Shown in pieces: positions 25,401-35,481 of a stretch of DNA of 64,000 bases. The notes beneath the pieces were generated by a model that was not told the DNA's origin, made no database searches, and was given only the letters and a program-made list of their open reading frames with translations. The DNA is from Zasmidium citrigriseum (lineage: Eukaryota; Ascomycota; Dothideomycetes; Mycosphaerellales; Mycosphaerellaceae). Position 1 is the stretch's first letter. Every line of letters starts with the position of its first letter. The stretch spans positions 1-64,000 of the forward strand of contig NHNW01000002.1 of NCBI GenBank assembly GCA_002786025.1, given 5' to 3'. Position numbers and translations under genes: made by a program.

Positions 25401-26110
25401 CTATATTTCTGGGGTGCAAAATCCGCGAAGGTCTTCCAGGCAACCTTGAGGTCCCAATCATCATCATTCGAGGTCGAAGTGTCTTCGTGTTGAGGTAAGA
25501 CCCCAGGATCGCTGTCTCCCGCGATGCTTGGGGCCTCGACTGGTGGTTCTTCTGTCGCTCCAATGCCCGCGTCTTCTTCTTTGTACGCGAGACTGGATTT
25601 AGAGGCGCGACGAGAGCGTTTCTTCAGAGTAGAGAGTTCTCTTTCCAAAGCCTTAATGCGAGCCTCGACGAGGAAGAAGTACGACAACGCCTGCTTGTTG
25701 CGCAGCCCTGCCTTCCCGGCGGCGGAGGTGATGTCTTCAGGGTGTTTGGCGTACAGCATATCTGATCGTAGTGAAGAGCTGAAGTCGGCTTCTTCGCCGC
25801 TTTCATCGTCGTCGTTGTAGTCTGTGATCGATGGCTCAGAAGATGTATCACTGATGTTACCGCGGTCTTGACTTTCGTGTCCCTTCGGCTCCTCGTCGCC
25901 GGCCACCTCAGAAGCATTGCTCATGGCCTTCGAGGGTGATCCTTCGGTCGTGGCATTGACCTCGTCCTCATTCTTGGCAGTCTCCACGCTAGGATGCAAA
26001 GAGTCCCACGAAGTGCCTTTGGTTATCGCCGTAAGGCCAGAGGCGGATGATTTTGTAGATTTAGCACTGCGTTCCGAGCCAGCAGAATCGGATGCATCCA
26101 CGGAACCCAT
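22489..26110 (-). CDS. AAA+ ATPase with DUF7025-like N-terminal region (copy 1)
   Basis: Five exons: 24305-26110, 23897-24245, 23525-23845, 23268-23469 and 22489-23215. All introns are GT-AG and 51-59 bp, and they join to 1134 aa. The first 250 residues are acidic, Ser/Thr-rich and probably disordered, with a short coiled coil near 155-175. The middle (about 380-700) resembles the DUF7025 region found in fungal AAA proteins. The AAA core has Walker A GVPGVGKT (799-806), Walker B with LLDEAD near 854-859, and a sensor-1 T-N-R read across the last intron. An AAA lid follows. The tail is Pro-rich and ends in an acidic D/S/E run. The family hydrolyses ATP, but its substrate is unknown. A paralog lies at 58838-61048. 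It shares a 760-bp divergent promoter region with the STAND-like gene at 26871. Confidence 0.88.
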
Positions 26111-26870
26111 GATCCGTCCCTGATTGCTGGGTTGCTGTAATCTGACAATAGGAGGTTCTTATTGAAGTGATCTGAGAGTTAAAGTGGTGCAGGAACGTCT
26201 GCGATCCGCAGGAAAGTTGTGTCGGGTACTTCATATGTCGTGAAGTGGACGATGTATGAGGCTGAGCGTGCCCTTGTGCTTTGTTCCTGTGATCAGTATA
26301 GGCGATTGGACGATAGGTTGGAAAATATCGGTACTGCAAGAGCACGCACAAGATCGACATGGCTCGCGAGGCGACCACAGCAACCGAAGATAGTCGAAGT
26401 CCAATCCGTCCGTCGCACATGCCCGGGGAGAAACCAACAACAGCGGCTCAGGTCATGCACATGGCTCCGTGCAGGACACCAACACATCGACGCCCATATT
26501 GTGGTTGCCGCATCGGTACGCCAGATAGGCCAAGATACCCTTCCGGGTGCTCATGCATCGACCGGTGAGGATGCAAGACCGGGGTGTCCTCAGCTGGCTG
26601 TAAATGTGCAGTGGCATACTGCAACTAGGCGCCGATCATGGGTAGCTTTCAGGGCACAATACTGCAAGCGACGCGGCGATATTCTCGCTTGCGAGCATGG
26701 GTCGAGAAGCGCTGTCTGCTGGGGCGGCGAAGACGGCTTCAGCTCAAACGCTTGCATGAACGCAAAGCGAGGTCGAGTGTATTTCGTGCCAGTCAGGCTG
26801 GATGACATCCACTGCGCTTTTCATACTCTTGCATTGTAGGTATATTGAGCGTTGACGTTCACGGCCCGCC
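26111..26870. other. Intergenic, divergent promoter region
   Basis: Between the starts of the AAA ATPase gene (minus) and the STAND-like gene (plus). Open frames exist on both strands (for example 26219-26839) but none looks like a known protein. I see no repeat or RNA gene. Confidence 0.5.
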
Positions 26871-28909
26871 ATGTCTCATAAAAGAGGCAACATAACCATC
26901 CAAGAGCTCGACCCTCCCTGTGAGCTCGGAGACATCGTCGACGACTTCGTCAGGCCCCGAGTCCAAGACCTAGTCAGAAAAACCGGCAGGTCTGCTGCAC
27001 CACACGAAAGGCGGACTAGTATCGCATTCGACGAATTCCCAGAAGTGACCGAAGCCCGGATCGCATTCTTGAGCAGTCTTAAAAAGCTCCAGGAGAAGCA
27101 GAGCAACGTCAATGTCGACGTGGTACTAGACCCCCACAGGTGCCATGATTGGGACGGGGTCGTGCAAGCCTTGCGAGATGCTGAGATGCGGTATCTTGAC
27201 GTGGGAAGTAAAGGCCCGCAGGGACGGATCCGTGAGTGTTTGCGGCGGTGCGAGGGTGCGAAGGGCGGCGTGGAATCGTGGCTACGGCTTCTTCCCTCAG
27301 AATCATGGCAGGGGTCATTGCTGTGCGGAGGCCTCAAGATCATCGTTGGCGTGAGTAGAGCTCATTCAGCCTTTGGGTTGGACCTGACTGACGATGGCGG
27401 AAATCCAGGTAGCCGCACAAATTGGAGGAGTCAGGAATCTGGTTGCCGAAACCATCGAGCAGATACCACTGACTATCGAGACAGCCTTTGAACTGTATCA
27501 GCTGTACCCCGATGACGTTCGCACCTATGTCGGTAGCGTGCTGGCGTCGGCATTTGGGGTCATGAAGGAATGTATCGATTTCTTTGGTCGAAATCCAGTG
27601 AAGAAGTTCATGGCCGCAGCGGGTCGAGGTACCGATTACGGGAAGACTTTTGTTGAGAAGGTGGCTGCCATGGAGAAGATGCAGAAGCGAATGGAGGCGA
27701 AGGCTTCCCTTGCCAAGCAGCATGCGGACCATGACTGTGCGTGTTGAGCCGGAACCTCTTTATTTGATCGCCAGCGATTGCTAACAGAAGACAGCTCGAG
27801 AGCTCCTGCGAGATGTTGCGAAGCGGACGGAGGCCACGGGTGAGTCGAAGGCGGAGCATGGATCCCAGTGCCTGTCAAAGCTGACTCTGTTGTAGAAAGG
27901 AACACGCAAGCATTGACGGATACAATGCGTGATATGCTGGGAGACGCAAAGAAGCGCTTTGAGATCGAGAACGAGCTTCTCCGAATTCAGAACCAGAACC
28001 AACAGAATCAGCTTCAGACCAAGATGGCAGAGGCATTGGCTTGGAAGTGGCGCCATCAAACGCTTCTGGCTCAGAACTCGCAGCGGGCGGCGCAGCAGCA
28101 TAGAGGTATGAGACAGCATTTCCCGTGAGCGGATCGATGTTCTGACGTGCAATCCAGAATGGTGGCTCCAGTTCCTGACGTACGATGAGAATGTAAAGCT
28201 GTGTGACCTGCACAGCAGTCTCCGTATTGGCCACACGCTGTCGAATGATGCCCAAAGTCGTGCCTCCAATCTTCTGCACTCAGCGAAAGTGCAGACCTGG
28301 CTGGGAGACGAGGCTTCGGGTGTTCTTGTCATCAATGCCATGGACCGGACAGGGTTGACGACCCACTCCACGGCATCGTACTTTTCCGCTTTGCTGCTCG
28401 CATCCTTGAACAAGATCTCTCAAGGAACGAAGTCCATCGCTTGGTTTTGTGGTCAACATCCGAGAGATATCAATCTCGTCCCGATGCTCGCCAACTGGAT
28501 GGGACAGCTGCTGTCCCAAGGATTGGAAGATATCGAACCGCAAGAGTTGCAGCCACCCTCGGACCCGTCCCAAATGGACTTTGCAACCCTGACATCCATG
28601 TTCCTGAGGCTCCTTCAACTGCAGCTGCGCGAAAGTCCGGTCTATTGCGTTATCGACTCCATCTCATGGTACGAAGACTACCAGCGCCTTGGGGATTTGA
28701 TCCAATTGTGGGTGGGACTCGCAAGTTTGGTGAAGATTCATGACCCCGAGCTGCATCCACTGAAGGTTCTCGCTACGAGTCCATTGCAGTGCACCCGGAT
28801 AGGGTCACAGTACGACTCCACGAAGCCAAATGTCTATTGGGCCAACAATGAGGCTTCAGTGGCTCGTGGTGCAGCCAATCTCATGCGAAGTCCTCATGAG
28901 GTCCACTGA
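26871..28909 (+). CDS. STAND/NLR-like protein with DUF7708-like N-terminus, no P-loop
   Basis: Five exons: 26871-27350, 27409-27736, 27795-27839, 27896-28105 and 28158-28909. The GT-AG introns are 52-58 bp and give 604 aa. Residues about 90-265 are helical and contain S-L-L-C-G-G-L-K-I-I-V, a pattern typical of the DUF7708-type N-terminal domain in fungal STAND proteins. A Gln/Lys-rich coiled coil follows at about 290-355. The C-terminal 250 residues look like a NACHT-type nucleotide-binding region (W-L-x-x-E-A-S-G-V-L-V-I-N, later F-C-G-Q-H-P-R-D), but where a G-x-G-K-S/T loop is expected the sequence reads N-A-M-D-R-T-G-L. No repeats such as ankyrin, TPR or WD40 follow. Fungal STAND proteins act in non-self recognition and programmed cell death; a role here is inference. 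Lack of the P-loop suggests a non-catalytic partner or a decayed copy, although the reading frame is intact. Confidence 0.75.
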
Positions 28910-29144
28910 TAGGATATGCAACTTCTGTGCGTTGATGCTCCAAATCGAATTGCATCAGTCGCCAGTACTTGCCCGCCGAAAGAAGGTCATACTGGCAGGC
29001 ACGGTCCACGTCTTGTCTTGCGGCAGTTGCGCCTTCGAGCCTCTCACTCGAAGGCATCGCAATGCGGTGAGTGACTTGCACATTGCGTCGTGGTTGTAAG
29101 TAGCGTTGATCAGATTATGATGGAACCGACTTTGGTGAAAAGGC
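28910..29144. other. Intergenic, left of the MITE
   Basis: Ordinary intergenic sequence after the STAND-like gene. The last 8 bases (29137-29144, GAAAAGGC) are the left target duplication of the MITE. Confidence 0.5.
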
Positions 29145-29284
29145 CTACCTCCCAAGTCAGACCCGAGCAAGCGAGTTGTTTTTGGTGGGTGACTTAAGTC
29201 CTCGCTTGCGAGGCAAGCCAGCTTCCCGACCACACTAAACCTAGAAGGGAAGCAGCTGCACGTGACGCCTGACTTGGGAGGTAG
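29145..29284. mobile_element. 140-bp MITE with 16-bp TIRs and 8-bp target duplication
   Basis: The left end CTACCTCCCAAGTCAG is the exact inverse complement of the right end (29269-29284). The same 8 bases, GAAAAGGC, lie immediately outside both ends (29137-29144 and 29285-29292). An 8-bp duplication is typical of hAT-superfamily elements. The interior has no ORF but carries a shorter inverted pair (CAAGCGAG and CTCGCTTG), so the RNA could fold back. It is not RIP-mutated, which fits its short length. Confidence 0.9.
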
Positions 29285-29292
29285 GAAAAGGC

Positions 29293-29699
29293 ATCAATGG
29301 CAAAGGAGACGTGGAGTGCTAAACGCGAAAGCACCTGCACGGGCCATACTTTAGCGCGTCTTATGTAATGGGCTTCATGGCAGTATTAAGAATCGACGTT
29401 GCATTAAAACGAAGACCATCGTGCCAAATTGAGAAGAATTAGAAAGCCGTCCAGCTCTACTCATTAGAAGAGCCGTCAGCCAGCCTGTAATACACAATAC
29501 ACACATAGTAGCCTCTACACTGTAACACATTCATTCACACAATCAGACACCCCTTCTTTTCGAGAGCGTCTCCCTGCTCTGTAGTACCGCGCCATAACAC
29601 CATGCATAACAGGACTAGTCCGCCTCCCACTGTATGGATCATCGGCCGTGAATTGGAATCGAATAGTAAAAGTCAAAGGTGTCGAAGTCTAGACATCAT
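29293..29699. other. Intergenic, 3' side of the zinc transporter
   Basis: About 400 bp downstream of the minus-strand transporter, presumably including its 3' UTR. I see no gene, repeat or RNA here. Confidence 0.5.
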
Positions 29700-31352
29700 C
29701 TAGTGAGTATGGCCATGGCCGTCATGAGAGTCGTCCTTCTTCTGCTGGGCCGGCGGGCAGCAGCTCTTGCCACCACCGCAGTCGTCACTGCACTCGAGAA
29801 GGCAGCTCTGGTCCCCGCGCTCGCTTCCCGCACGTCGTAGACTGTCATCGTGATCGTGAGCGCCGTCGTGGTGTTCGTGGTCGTCGTCGCCGAAATCGGA
29901 GGCGTGGTGGAACTCGGGCTGGATCGTCGATGAGTGAATGCCGTACTCATGCAGACACTTTCGGACCGCCGATGCCAGCTCCATGTATCGCTGCGATCCC
30001 TCACCCTTAAAGTTGAAAGTGACTCGGACATGAAGACTGGCAATCAGCTTGGTGTCGCTCAGCTGCCAGACGTGCAAGTGATGGCAACTCTCGATGCCAG
30101 GCAGGTCCTCAATGTCATCTCTGATATCGTCAACTTCGATGCCATGCGGTACGGCTTGCAGAAGAATCCTCGACGCAGCCTTGCAGAGTGGGATGGCGGA
30201 GCAAAGGATGATGATGGTGATGACAAGCGAGATAGCAGGATCGAAGTAGAATCGGCCGGGGAAGTTGGTGAGCCAGATGATCAGGGCGGTAGCAATGACA
30301 CCAATATTGCCCAGAGCATCGCCCATAACATGCAGGAAGATGCCCTTCATGTTGAGGTCGCCGTGCGAGTGGCCTCCACCCTTGCCAGCTTCTCTTGGCT
30401 TAGCGTGCTTGTGCTCCCGGTGATCGAACGACTTGCGCTTGTTCGTGGTCCCATAGACAGCTTTCTGCGTGGCACCTCCGAGGAGTGGCTCGTACGATCC
30501 AGCAGTCTCTGGCTCAGGGTCAACAGCGTTCTCGGTGTCCGTGCCCTCGTCAGAATCGACTGGGTCCATACGAGCAGCGGCGATGATGGAATTTCTGAAG
30601 CCAGTTGGGCCTGGATAGTCGTCGTAGTTGACGAAGCCCTTGGAAGCAGAGCGGCTGTGTCTGCGCTTCTTCTGGGGACTGAGTTGGGTCTTGGCGGTAA
30701 AGTCATCGACGGCTGTGGTCTCACTGGCAGACATGGCTCCATTGCTGCTCTCTTGGTGGGCCAGATCCGAGGATGTGTTGCGGATGGTATCGTCTACTCC
30801 AGCGTGTGATTCGCCGTGAGCATGCTCGTGAGGCTCGTCGGTATATGGCTCATGAACGTGTCCAGCATGTCCCTCTTCAGCATCTCTTACGTCGTGGCTG
30901 TGGCCTTCCTCGCCATGGCCGTGACTGTGTCCTCCATGGCTATGACTGTGGTCGTGGAAAAGAACAAGACCGATGATATTGGAAGCAAGTCCCAAGCAGC
31001 CCACAATGAGGATGAGCTGCGGGTTGTTGACTTCTTGTGGTTCGACAAATCGTTGAATGGCGTCCAGAAAGATGGTCACGCAAAGTGCCACCAGAAAGAC
31101 ACCATTCACCAATGCACCGAGAGTCTCAGCGCGCTGGTAGCCGTAGGTATACATCTTAGGGGTCGAGGTTCGATTGGCCATCTTGACAGCCCAGAGGCCG
31201 ACGCAGAGCGAGAGGACATCGTTGAGCATGTGGAAGGAGTCGGCGACGAGGGCGAGCGAGTGGACGGCATAGCCGGTGATGAGCTCGAGGAAGAAGAAGG
31301 CGGTATCGATGACCAGCAGGATGATGATGCGCGTCGACTTGGAGAGGCCCAT
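29700..31352 (-). CDS. ZRC1: Vacuolar zinc transporter, cation diffusion facilitator (ZRC1/COT1 type)
   Basis: A single-exon 550-aa membrane protein. It has the six-helix CDF layout. The transport-site residues are visible as H-M-L-N-D in helix 2 (His41, Asp45) and H-V-M-G-D in helix 5. The cytosolic loop between helices 4 and 5 is very long and His-rich (H-S-H-S-H-G-G-H-S-H-G-H and similar runs), as in yeast ZRC1. The C-terminal domain ends with a Cys-rich segment (C-L-L-E-C-x-x-D-C ... C-C) and a final G-H-G-H-T-H. These proteins exchange zinc for protons and load it into the vacuole, protecting against excess zinc. The Cys-rich tail could add metal binding. Its start codon is 930 bp from that of the divergent DUF202 gene. 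Confidence 0.93.
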   Translation of the reverse strand: MGLSKSTRIIILLVIDTAFFFLELITGYAVHSLALVADSFHMLNDVLSLCVGLWAVKMANRTSTPKMYTYGYQRAETLGALVNGVFLVALCVTIFLDAIQRFVEPQEVNNPQLILIVGCLGLASNIIGLVLFHDHSHSHGGHSHGHGEEGHSHDVRDAEEGHAGHVHEPYTDEPHEHAHGESHAGVDDTIRNTSSDLAHQESSNGAMSASETTAVDDFTAKTQLSPQKKRRHSRSASKGFVNYDDYPGPTGFRNSIIAAARMDPVDSDEGTDTENAVDPEPETAGSYEPLLGGATQKAVYGTTNKRKSFDHREHKHAKPREAGKGGGHSHGDLNMKGIFLHVMGDALGNIGVIATALIIWLTNFPGRFYFDPAISLVITIIILCSAIPLCKAASRILLQAVPHGIEVDDIRDDIEDLPGIESCHHLHVWQLSDTKLIASLHVRVTFNFKGEGSQRYMELASAVRKCLHEYGIHSSTIQPEFHHASDFGDDDHEHHDGAHDHDDSLRRAGSERGDQSCLLECSDDCGGGKSCCPPAQQKKDDSHDGHGHTH

Positions 31353-32281
31353 GGCGGGCAGTCTGGTGTCGGAGGCGGTGGTGGAGAGGTGTTCGGGGGA
31401 TTGATCGGGCGGGCGAGCTCCAGTCCAGTAGCGAGTCTTGGATCGCGCGCGCGGTGATATTGAGGTCGGTGTTTGAGATATACGTGTCTGTCACGCCCCT
31501 ATAGCAAGTTTGGGAGGGAACACACGGGGGTTGCAGAGTCCATGGTAGCAGACGGCAGAGGTTGGGTGACAAACAGAAAAGTGAGGGAGAAGCGACGCCA
31601 CAGCCCACTCCACCGACCTTCGGATCCTGCGCGTCCAACTGCCCGAACTGCCGAAAGTCAATCACCAAAAGCGAGCTCGAGCACACGACGCGGAAAGGCC
31701 TCCATTTCGCTGATGAACGATCAAACTTTCGAAACAGACATGGATGGACTGCACACAAGCGCTTCATGTTTCATTGCACTGAAAGTCTCACAGCAGCAGC
31801 GTATTTGCCATGCCCGTGCCACCGTGTTCTGCATTCTTCAGAGAACAGTGGCGGGCCGTTGTGGCCATGTCGATCCAGATGCACACAAGTCGCGGGCAAG
31901 CCCGTGGCAGTAACCGAAATCACGCAATTGCAAGTGAATGTTCATCGCTCCTTCTCCCTTTCCACTGCCTCCTAGACCTCTTCCTGCACATCTACAGCAC
32001 TATAGAAGTCCTCTATCAACCACATTGAATGTGTACGGCAAGTATTGCTCAATGTCGTCTCGTATCTCTCATCTGTCTAAGCCAAGTCGCGAATCCCACG
32101 GCCGGCCAATGTGCCAGACGCTCACCGTTGCCGGCGCCCGCCCTTGCGTCACATGAAGGCGGCGAGGAGAAAATGCCCTTCTTCCCCGCGGCCACATTGT
32201 TCTCGCTCGCGTCCAACGCATCTTACAGAAACATGCGGCTGGCTTATCACGCCTTTTCTCTATTCCTTGAAGACATCTCTG
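31353..32281. other. Intergenic, divergent promoter region with CT-rich tract
   Basis: This lies between the zinc transporter (minus) and the DUF202 gene (plus). A pyrimidine-rich tract at about 31945-31990 is typical of fungal promoters or 5' UTRs. Open frames on both strands show no known protein. I see no repeat or RNA gene. Confidence 0.5.
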
Positions 32282-33364
32282 ATGGAGCAGAGAGACTCCC
32301 ACGAAGTCTCTGGCGACCGCATTCGAGAGATTCCAGAACCAGAACCAGCACACCTTCGCGAAGATACCGACAGCGACGATGAGCGAGAAGCGACAGAACT
32401 GCGGACTGTCATCCACCGTCCTCCTCTCGATCGCATCTTGAGCCCAGGAACTCCACCACAGTACTGGTTCGATCCCGTCAAGCGATTCTGGAGGCACCAT
32501 ATTCGCCTGTCAGTACCGCATGTCGACTGCAGAGACCATCTCGGTGAGTCTCTCCCATCTCATCCAACGCGCCGACATTCGGACCATTGGGAACGGCAGT
32601 CAGCGCGGCGAGAGCGCAGCAGCGTCGATGAGATGCATCCCGTGCGATCCCGCGCGCTGCTCTTAAGGCGATATCCCTGTATCTGGGCGATGTTGAAAAG
32701 GCGTTTCTACCACTGAGAGTGGGCGGACGCTTCTCAGCTAAATGATGGGACGATGTCAGATTTAGGTTCCACGTGCTTGCCCTCAGTTACCAAGTCTCCA
32801 GAGAGCCGGCCTCCCTGGTGAAGTCAGTGACGGACTTGCATCGTGTTCCTGGATGCGACAGCGCACTGCCTCAGATGTACTCGCATCCTGATGACGACAA
32901 TGCATTTCAGACGCCTTCGAGTTCGGTAAACGTTGATGATAATGCGAACGAGGGCTGACTCTTGACTTGCAGCAAACGAGCGCACCTTCCTAGGCTACCT
33001 GCGAACTTCGGTCGCCCTGTCAATGCTCGGCGCCATTATTGCCCAGCTATATCGCTTGACCCATTCGCCACATCCAGATCCAGTCTTTGGCTTCTTCGTC
33101 TTGAGCAAGCCCATCTGTAGCATCCTGCAGTGCTCGGCCTTGGGCGTGGTGCTCTTGGGCTGTATCCGATACTTTCGCCAGCAGTCCGCCATGGCCAGTG
33201 GGAAGGTGTTCGCCGGTGGATGGGAGATGATGACGATAATGATCTTTGTCGGTTCGGTACGTTTGAGAGTCTTGCGGTGCCTACGAATACGAGTACTGAC
33301 CAAGGCACAGCTCATGGTTGCACTATTCGCCTTGCATATAGCTCTTGACATTTCTAAATACTAA
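32282..33364 (+). CDS. DUF202 (YidH-like) membrane protein
   Basis: Three exons: 32282-32543, 32973-33256 and 33311-33364, giving 199 aa. The N-terminal 85 residues are cytosolic and acidic. The DUF202 core begins with N-E-R-T-F-L-G-Y-L-R-T-S-V-A-L, the signature of the family, read directly across the first intron. Three transmembrane segments follow (about 100-120, 130-155 and 175-197). DUF202 proteins are found in bacteria and as part of yeast vacuolar VTC proteins; the role of stand-alone copies is not known. The first intron is 429 bp, long for this window. The last intron is 54 bp, in frame and free of stops, so retaining it would add 18 residues. I prefer splicing because donor GTACGT, branch and CAG are present and the intron would put basic residues inside the last helix. 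Confidence 0.85.
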
Positions 33365-34127
33365 CCATGCAGGAACGGACCTGGCGGAAACTATTCCTAG
33401 GATCTTGCACTCGGCGAGCCTCACATGGCCGCACGTGTGACATGACCTCACCTCGAACTTCGGTCGAGAACGTCTCGTCGATGGCCAGAAGTACCCAAAA
33501 AGATACTCCACGGCCCAGAGCTCAAGTCGCAAAACAAATCGTGTCCGCCTCAAATTTCGGCAAACCTGAGGCGTGAAAGACAGGCCTCTGTTTTGAGGAG
33601 AGGTTTCGCCCCCTGGACCTGACCCAACAGCCGGCAAGGACGACTGCCGTCGGCCGGAGCACCGCAAGGAAACGATGGGCACATCACACCGGCAATGAAT
33701 TCAAAATACCCAGCCGTCGATTGTGATACGAGTCTGACGCTAGCAATGCGTAAGCCTCAAGATCTTGGTTGTTTTCCAACCTGCCTGCCGTTTTGAGCTT
33801 TCGGTGACCGTGGCTCCTGACTGCCGAGATGGACGAGGTGGCAGCGAACAAGGAGGCCATCACGAGGTGACATCCCAAGAGTCATTTTGGCAATATCAGC
33901 ATGGATCTCAGCCTCTGTCCTCGCGGCGCCACGAGCCTCCTCATCCCGTCTGCTGGGATTCTCCTCGACAAGGTTTGACCAACGTGCCATGGCCATGGAG
34001 TGTATAAAAGGCTCCTTTCAATCAGTCTTTCGGATTCGTTCTGCAACAACCAGCGCAGCCAAACATCAATCAGAGGACTTCCCAAATTTTCACTCGCTTG
34101 ATCAGTATCGTCAACGCTTCCGACACA
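33365..34127. other. Intergenic, promoter of the Hce2-like gene
   Basis: About 760 bp with no convincing coding frame. It contains the TATA box at 34003-34009. No repeat was seen. Confidence 0.5.
34003..34009 (+). promoter_or_regulatory. TATA box
   Basis: TATAAAA, 119 bp before the start codon of the Hce2-like secreted protein gene. The distance allows a short 5' UTR, as is usual for strongly induced secreted-protein genes. Confidence 0.6.
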
Positions 34128-34735
34128 ATGCAGTTCACCGCAGCCGCCGTCCTCGCCCTCCTCCCAGCTCTTGGGTCCGCCACCTGTTACATCTGCGGTG
34201 GCTCGTCGCAGAGCCCAATGGGTGCCTCGCTCATGCAAGACGATGGTAACCAAAACGCCGGCAACGCCCCAGGCGCGAACGAGTGCGGTCTCTCAACCTT
34301 CGTTGAGTTGACTCAAAGCCAGCAGCAGCCCTCCGTAGACGACTGCCGACAGATGGTTGCGAACATCCAGGGCGATTACAGCTGGCCAGTTGACGAGAAC
34401 GGCGAGACACTGGCGCAGTTCGGTACTTGTAAGTTTCCTGTACTCTCAACATTCCGTCTTCTCTTGCTAACATCCAACCAGGCTGCTTCAACGCAAAGAC
34501 CCAAGGCGGCACCGGCTACGTAGGCAACGCCGACATCACCGACCTCACCAACGACTCCATCACCAAGTACGGCGACAACGGCTACATCGACTGCCAGGGC
34601 CGCTACCACATGTTCGTCAACTCGGCGGGTGGCATGCGCTGCGACCAGAACAACTGGTACGACGGCACTCAAGTCCAGGTCGACTGGACTCTTACGTTGT
34701 GCCCGGCTGTGAGCCGCAAGAGATTCTCGGCTTAG
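34128..34735 (+). CDS. Small secreted Cys-rich protein with Hce2/Ecp2-like domain
   Basis: Two exons (34128-34428 and 34482-34735; 53-bp GT-AG intron) give 184 aa. Residues 1-19 form a signal peptide. The mature protein has nine Cys (20, 23, 53, 73, 101, 102, 138, 154, 174). Residues about 69-139 match the Hce2 pattern: a D-D-C-R start, then L-A-Q-F-G-T-C, then Y-V-G-N-A-D-I-T-D-L, then K-Y-G-D-N-G. Hce2 is the domain of Cladosporium fulvum Ecp2, an apoplastic effector class. The intron falls inside Cys101, within the conserved G-T-C motif. I chose the ATG at 34128 because it starts the signal peptide and has context CACAATGC; an in-frame ATG lies at 34098. The second secreted-protein gene follows 750 bp downstream on the same strand. 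Activity is not shown; homologs also occur in saprotrophs. Confidence 0.8.
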
Positions 34736-35481
34736 AAAGGAGGCATAATGCTTGAGAGAGGTGGTGTTGTACATCGGTATATCATCGGCTGGGGTAGGGC
34801 AGTTGGAGTTTGTGGTTGCAGGGGTTCTATATTACCCCGACCTTTGGTAATCTATATATATCTTTGCCCAAGACATACTAAATCAGGGGCCGCAGCGACT
34901 TCTTCGGTGTTCTTCTCTATTGTATGTGCTATATGGGACTTCTTCGCCGCGATGTTCGAGTTGGGAGGGCATGACACGTCTTCGATCGCGAAACAGAGTT
35001 CTAGAACTATCCCAAACGCAAATCCCTCAAGGTCTCCCCAACAACAGGTGAAGTGAAGTGATCTGTGCAGTGACACCACCACACAGGCATTCCTTGCAAG
35101 GGGTCATCTCACCTCCTCGTCTCCTCACTCCGTCACCAAAGCTCTCCATAAAACGACAACGCATCTCCTCACTCGTGCAACCATCAACGTACAATAGCTC
35201 TCCAGATCCGCCATACGAAAAGCATACCCCATTGGACTCTCACGTAGCACAGCCTCGATCTACCGGCACATACGGTCGACCTCGTATTGATCGCCGTCAT
35301 AGTCCCGCTTGGCATTACATTAAAAGGTCGTATTCTGGGGAGATGCAGAGGTTGGACCGAAGATGGTCGTGACACTGGCGTCTTAGACGTTCGATATAAA
35401 AGACCTCGATCTCCCTCCTTGAGCTGAGAGAATCCTTCCCATCAACACTCCAAATCCACGAGATAATTTAAGGCCGCAACA
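34736..35481. other. Intergenic between two secreted-protein genes
   Basis: About 750 bp, with an AT-rich patch near 34850 that probably belongs to the 3' UTR of the Hce2-like gene, and a TATA box at 35395. I see no gene or repeat. Confidence 0.5.
35395..35401 (+). promoter_or_regulatory. TATA box
   Basis: TATAAAA, 81 bp before the start codon of the PhiA-like secreted protein gene. Confidence 0.6.

Noticed and set aside
26219..26839. 206-codon plus-strand frame
   Set aside because: It lies in a divergent promoter region, is overlapped by several opposite-strand frames and shows no domain or family pattern.
32880..32960. Possible intronic C/D snoRNA in the long DUF202 intron (TGATGA and CTGA boxes)
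   Set aside because: There is no terminal stem next to the boxes, and the CTGA lies only 17 bp from the splice acceptor.
34748..35056. 102-codon frame after the Hce2-like gene
   Set aside because: AT-rich 3' UTR-like sequence with no family resemblance.
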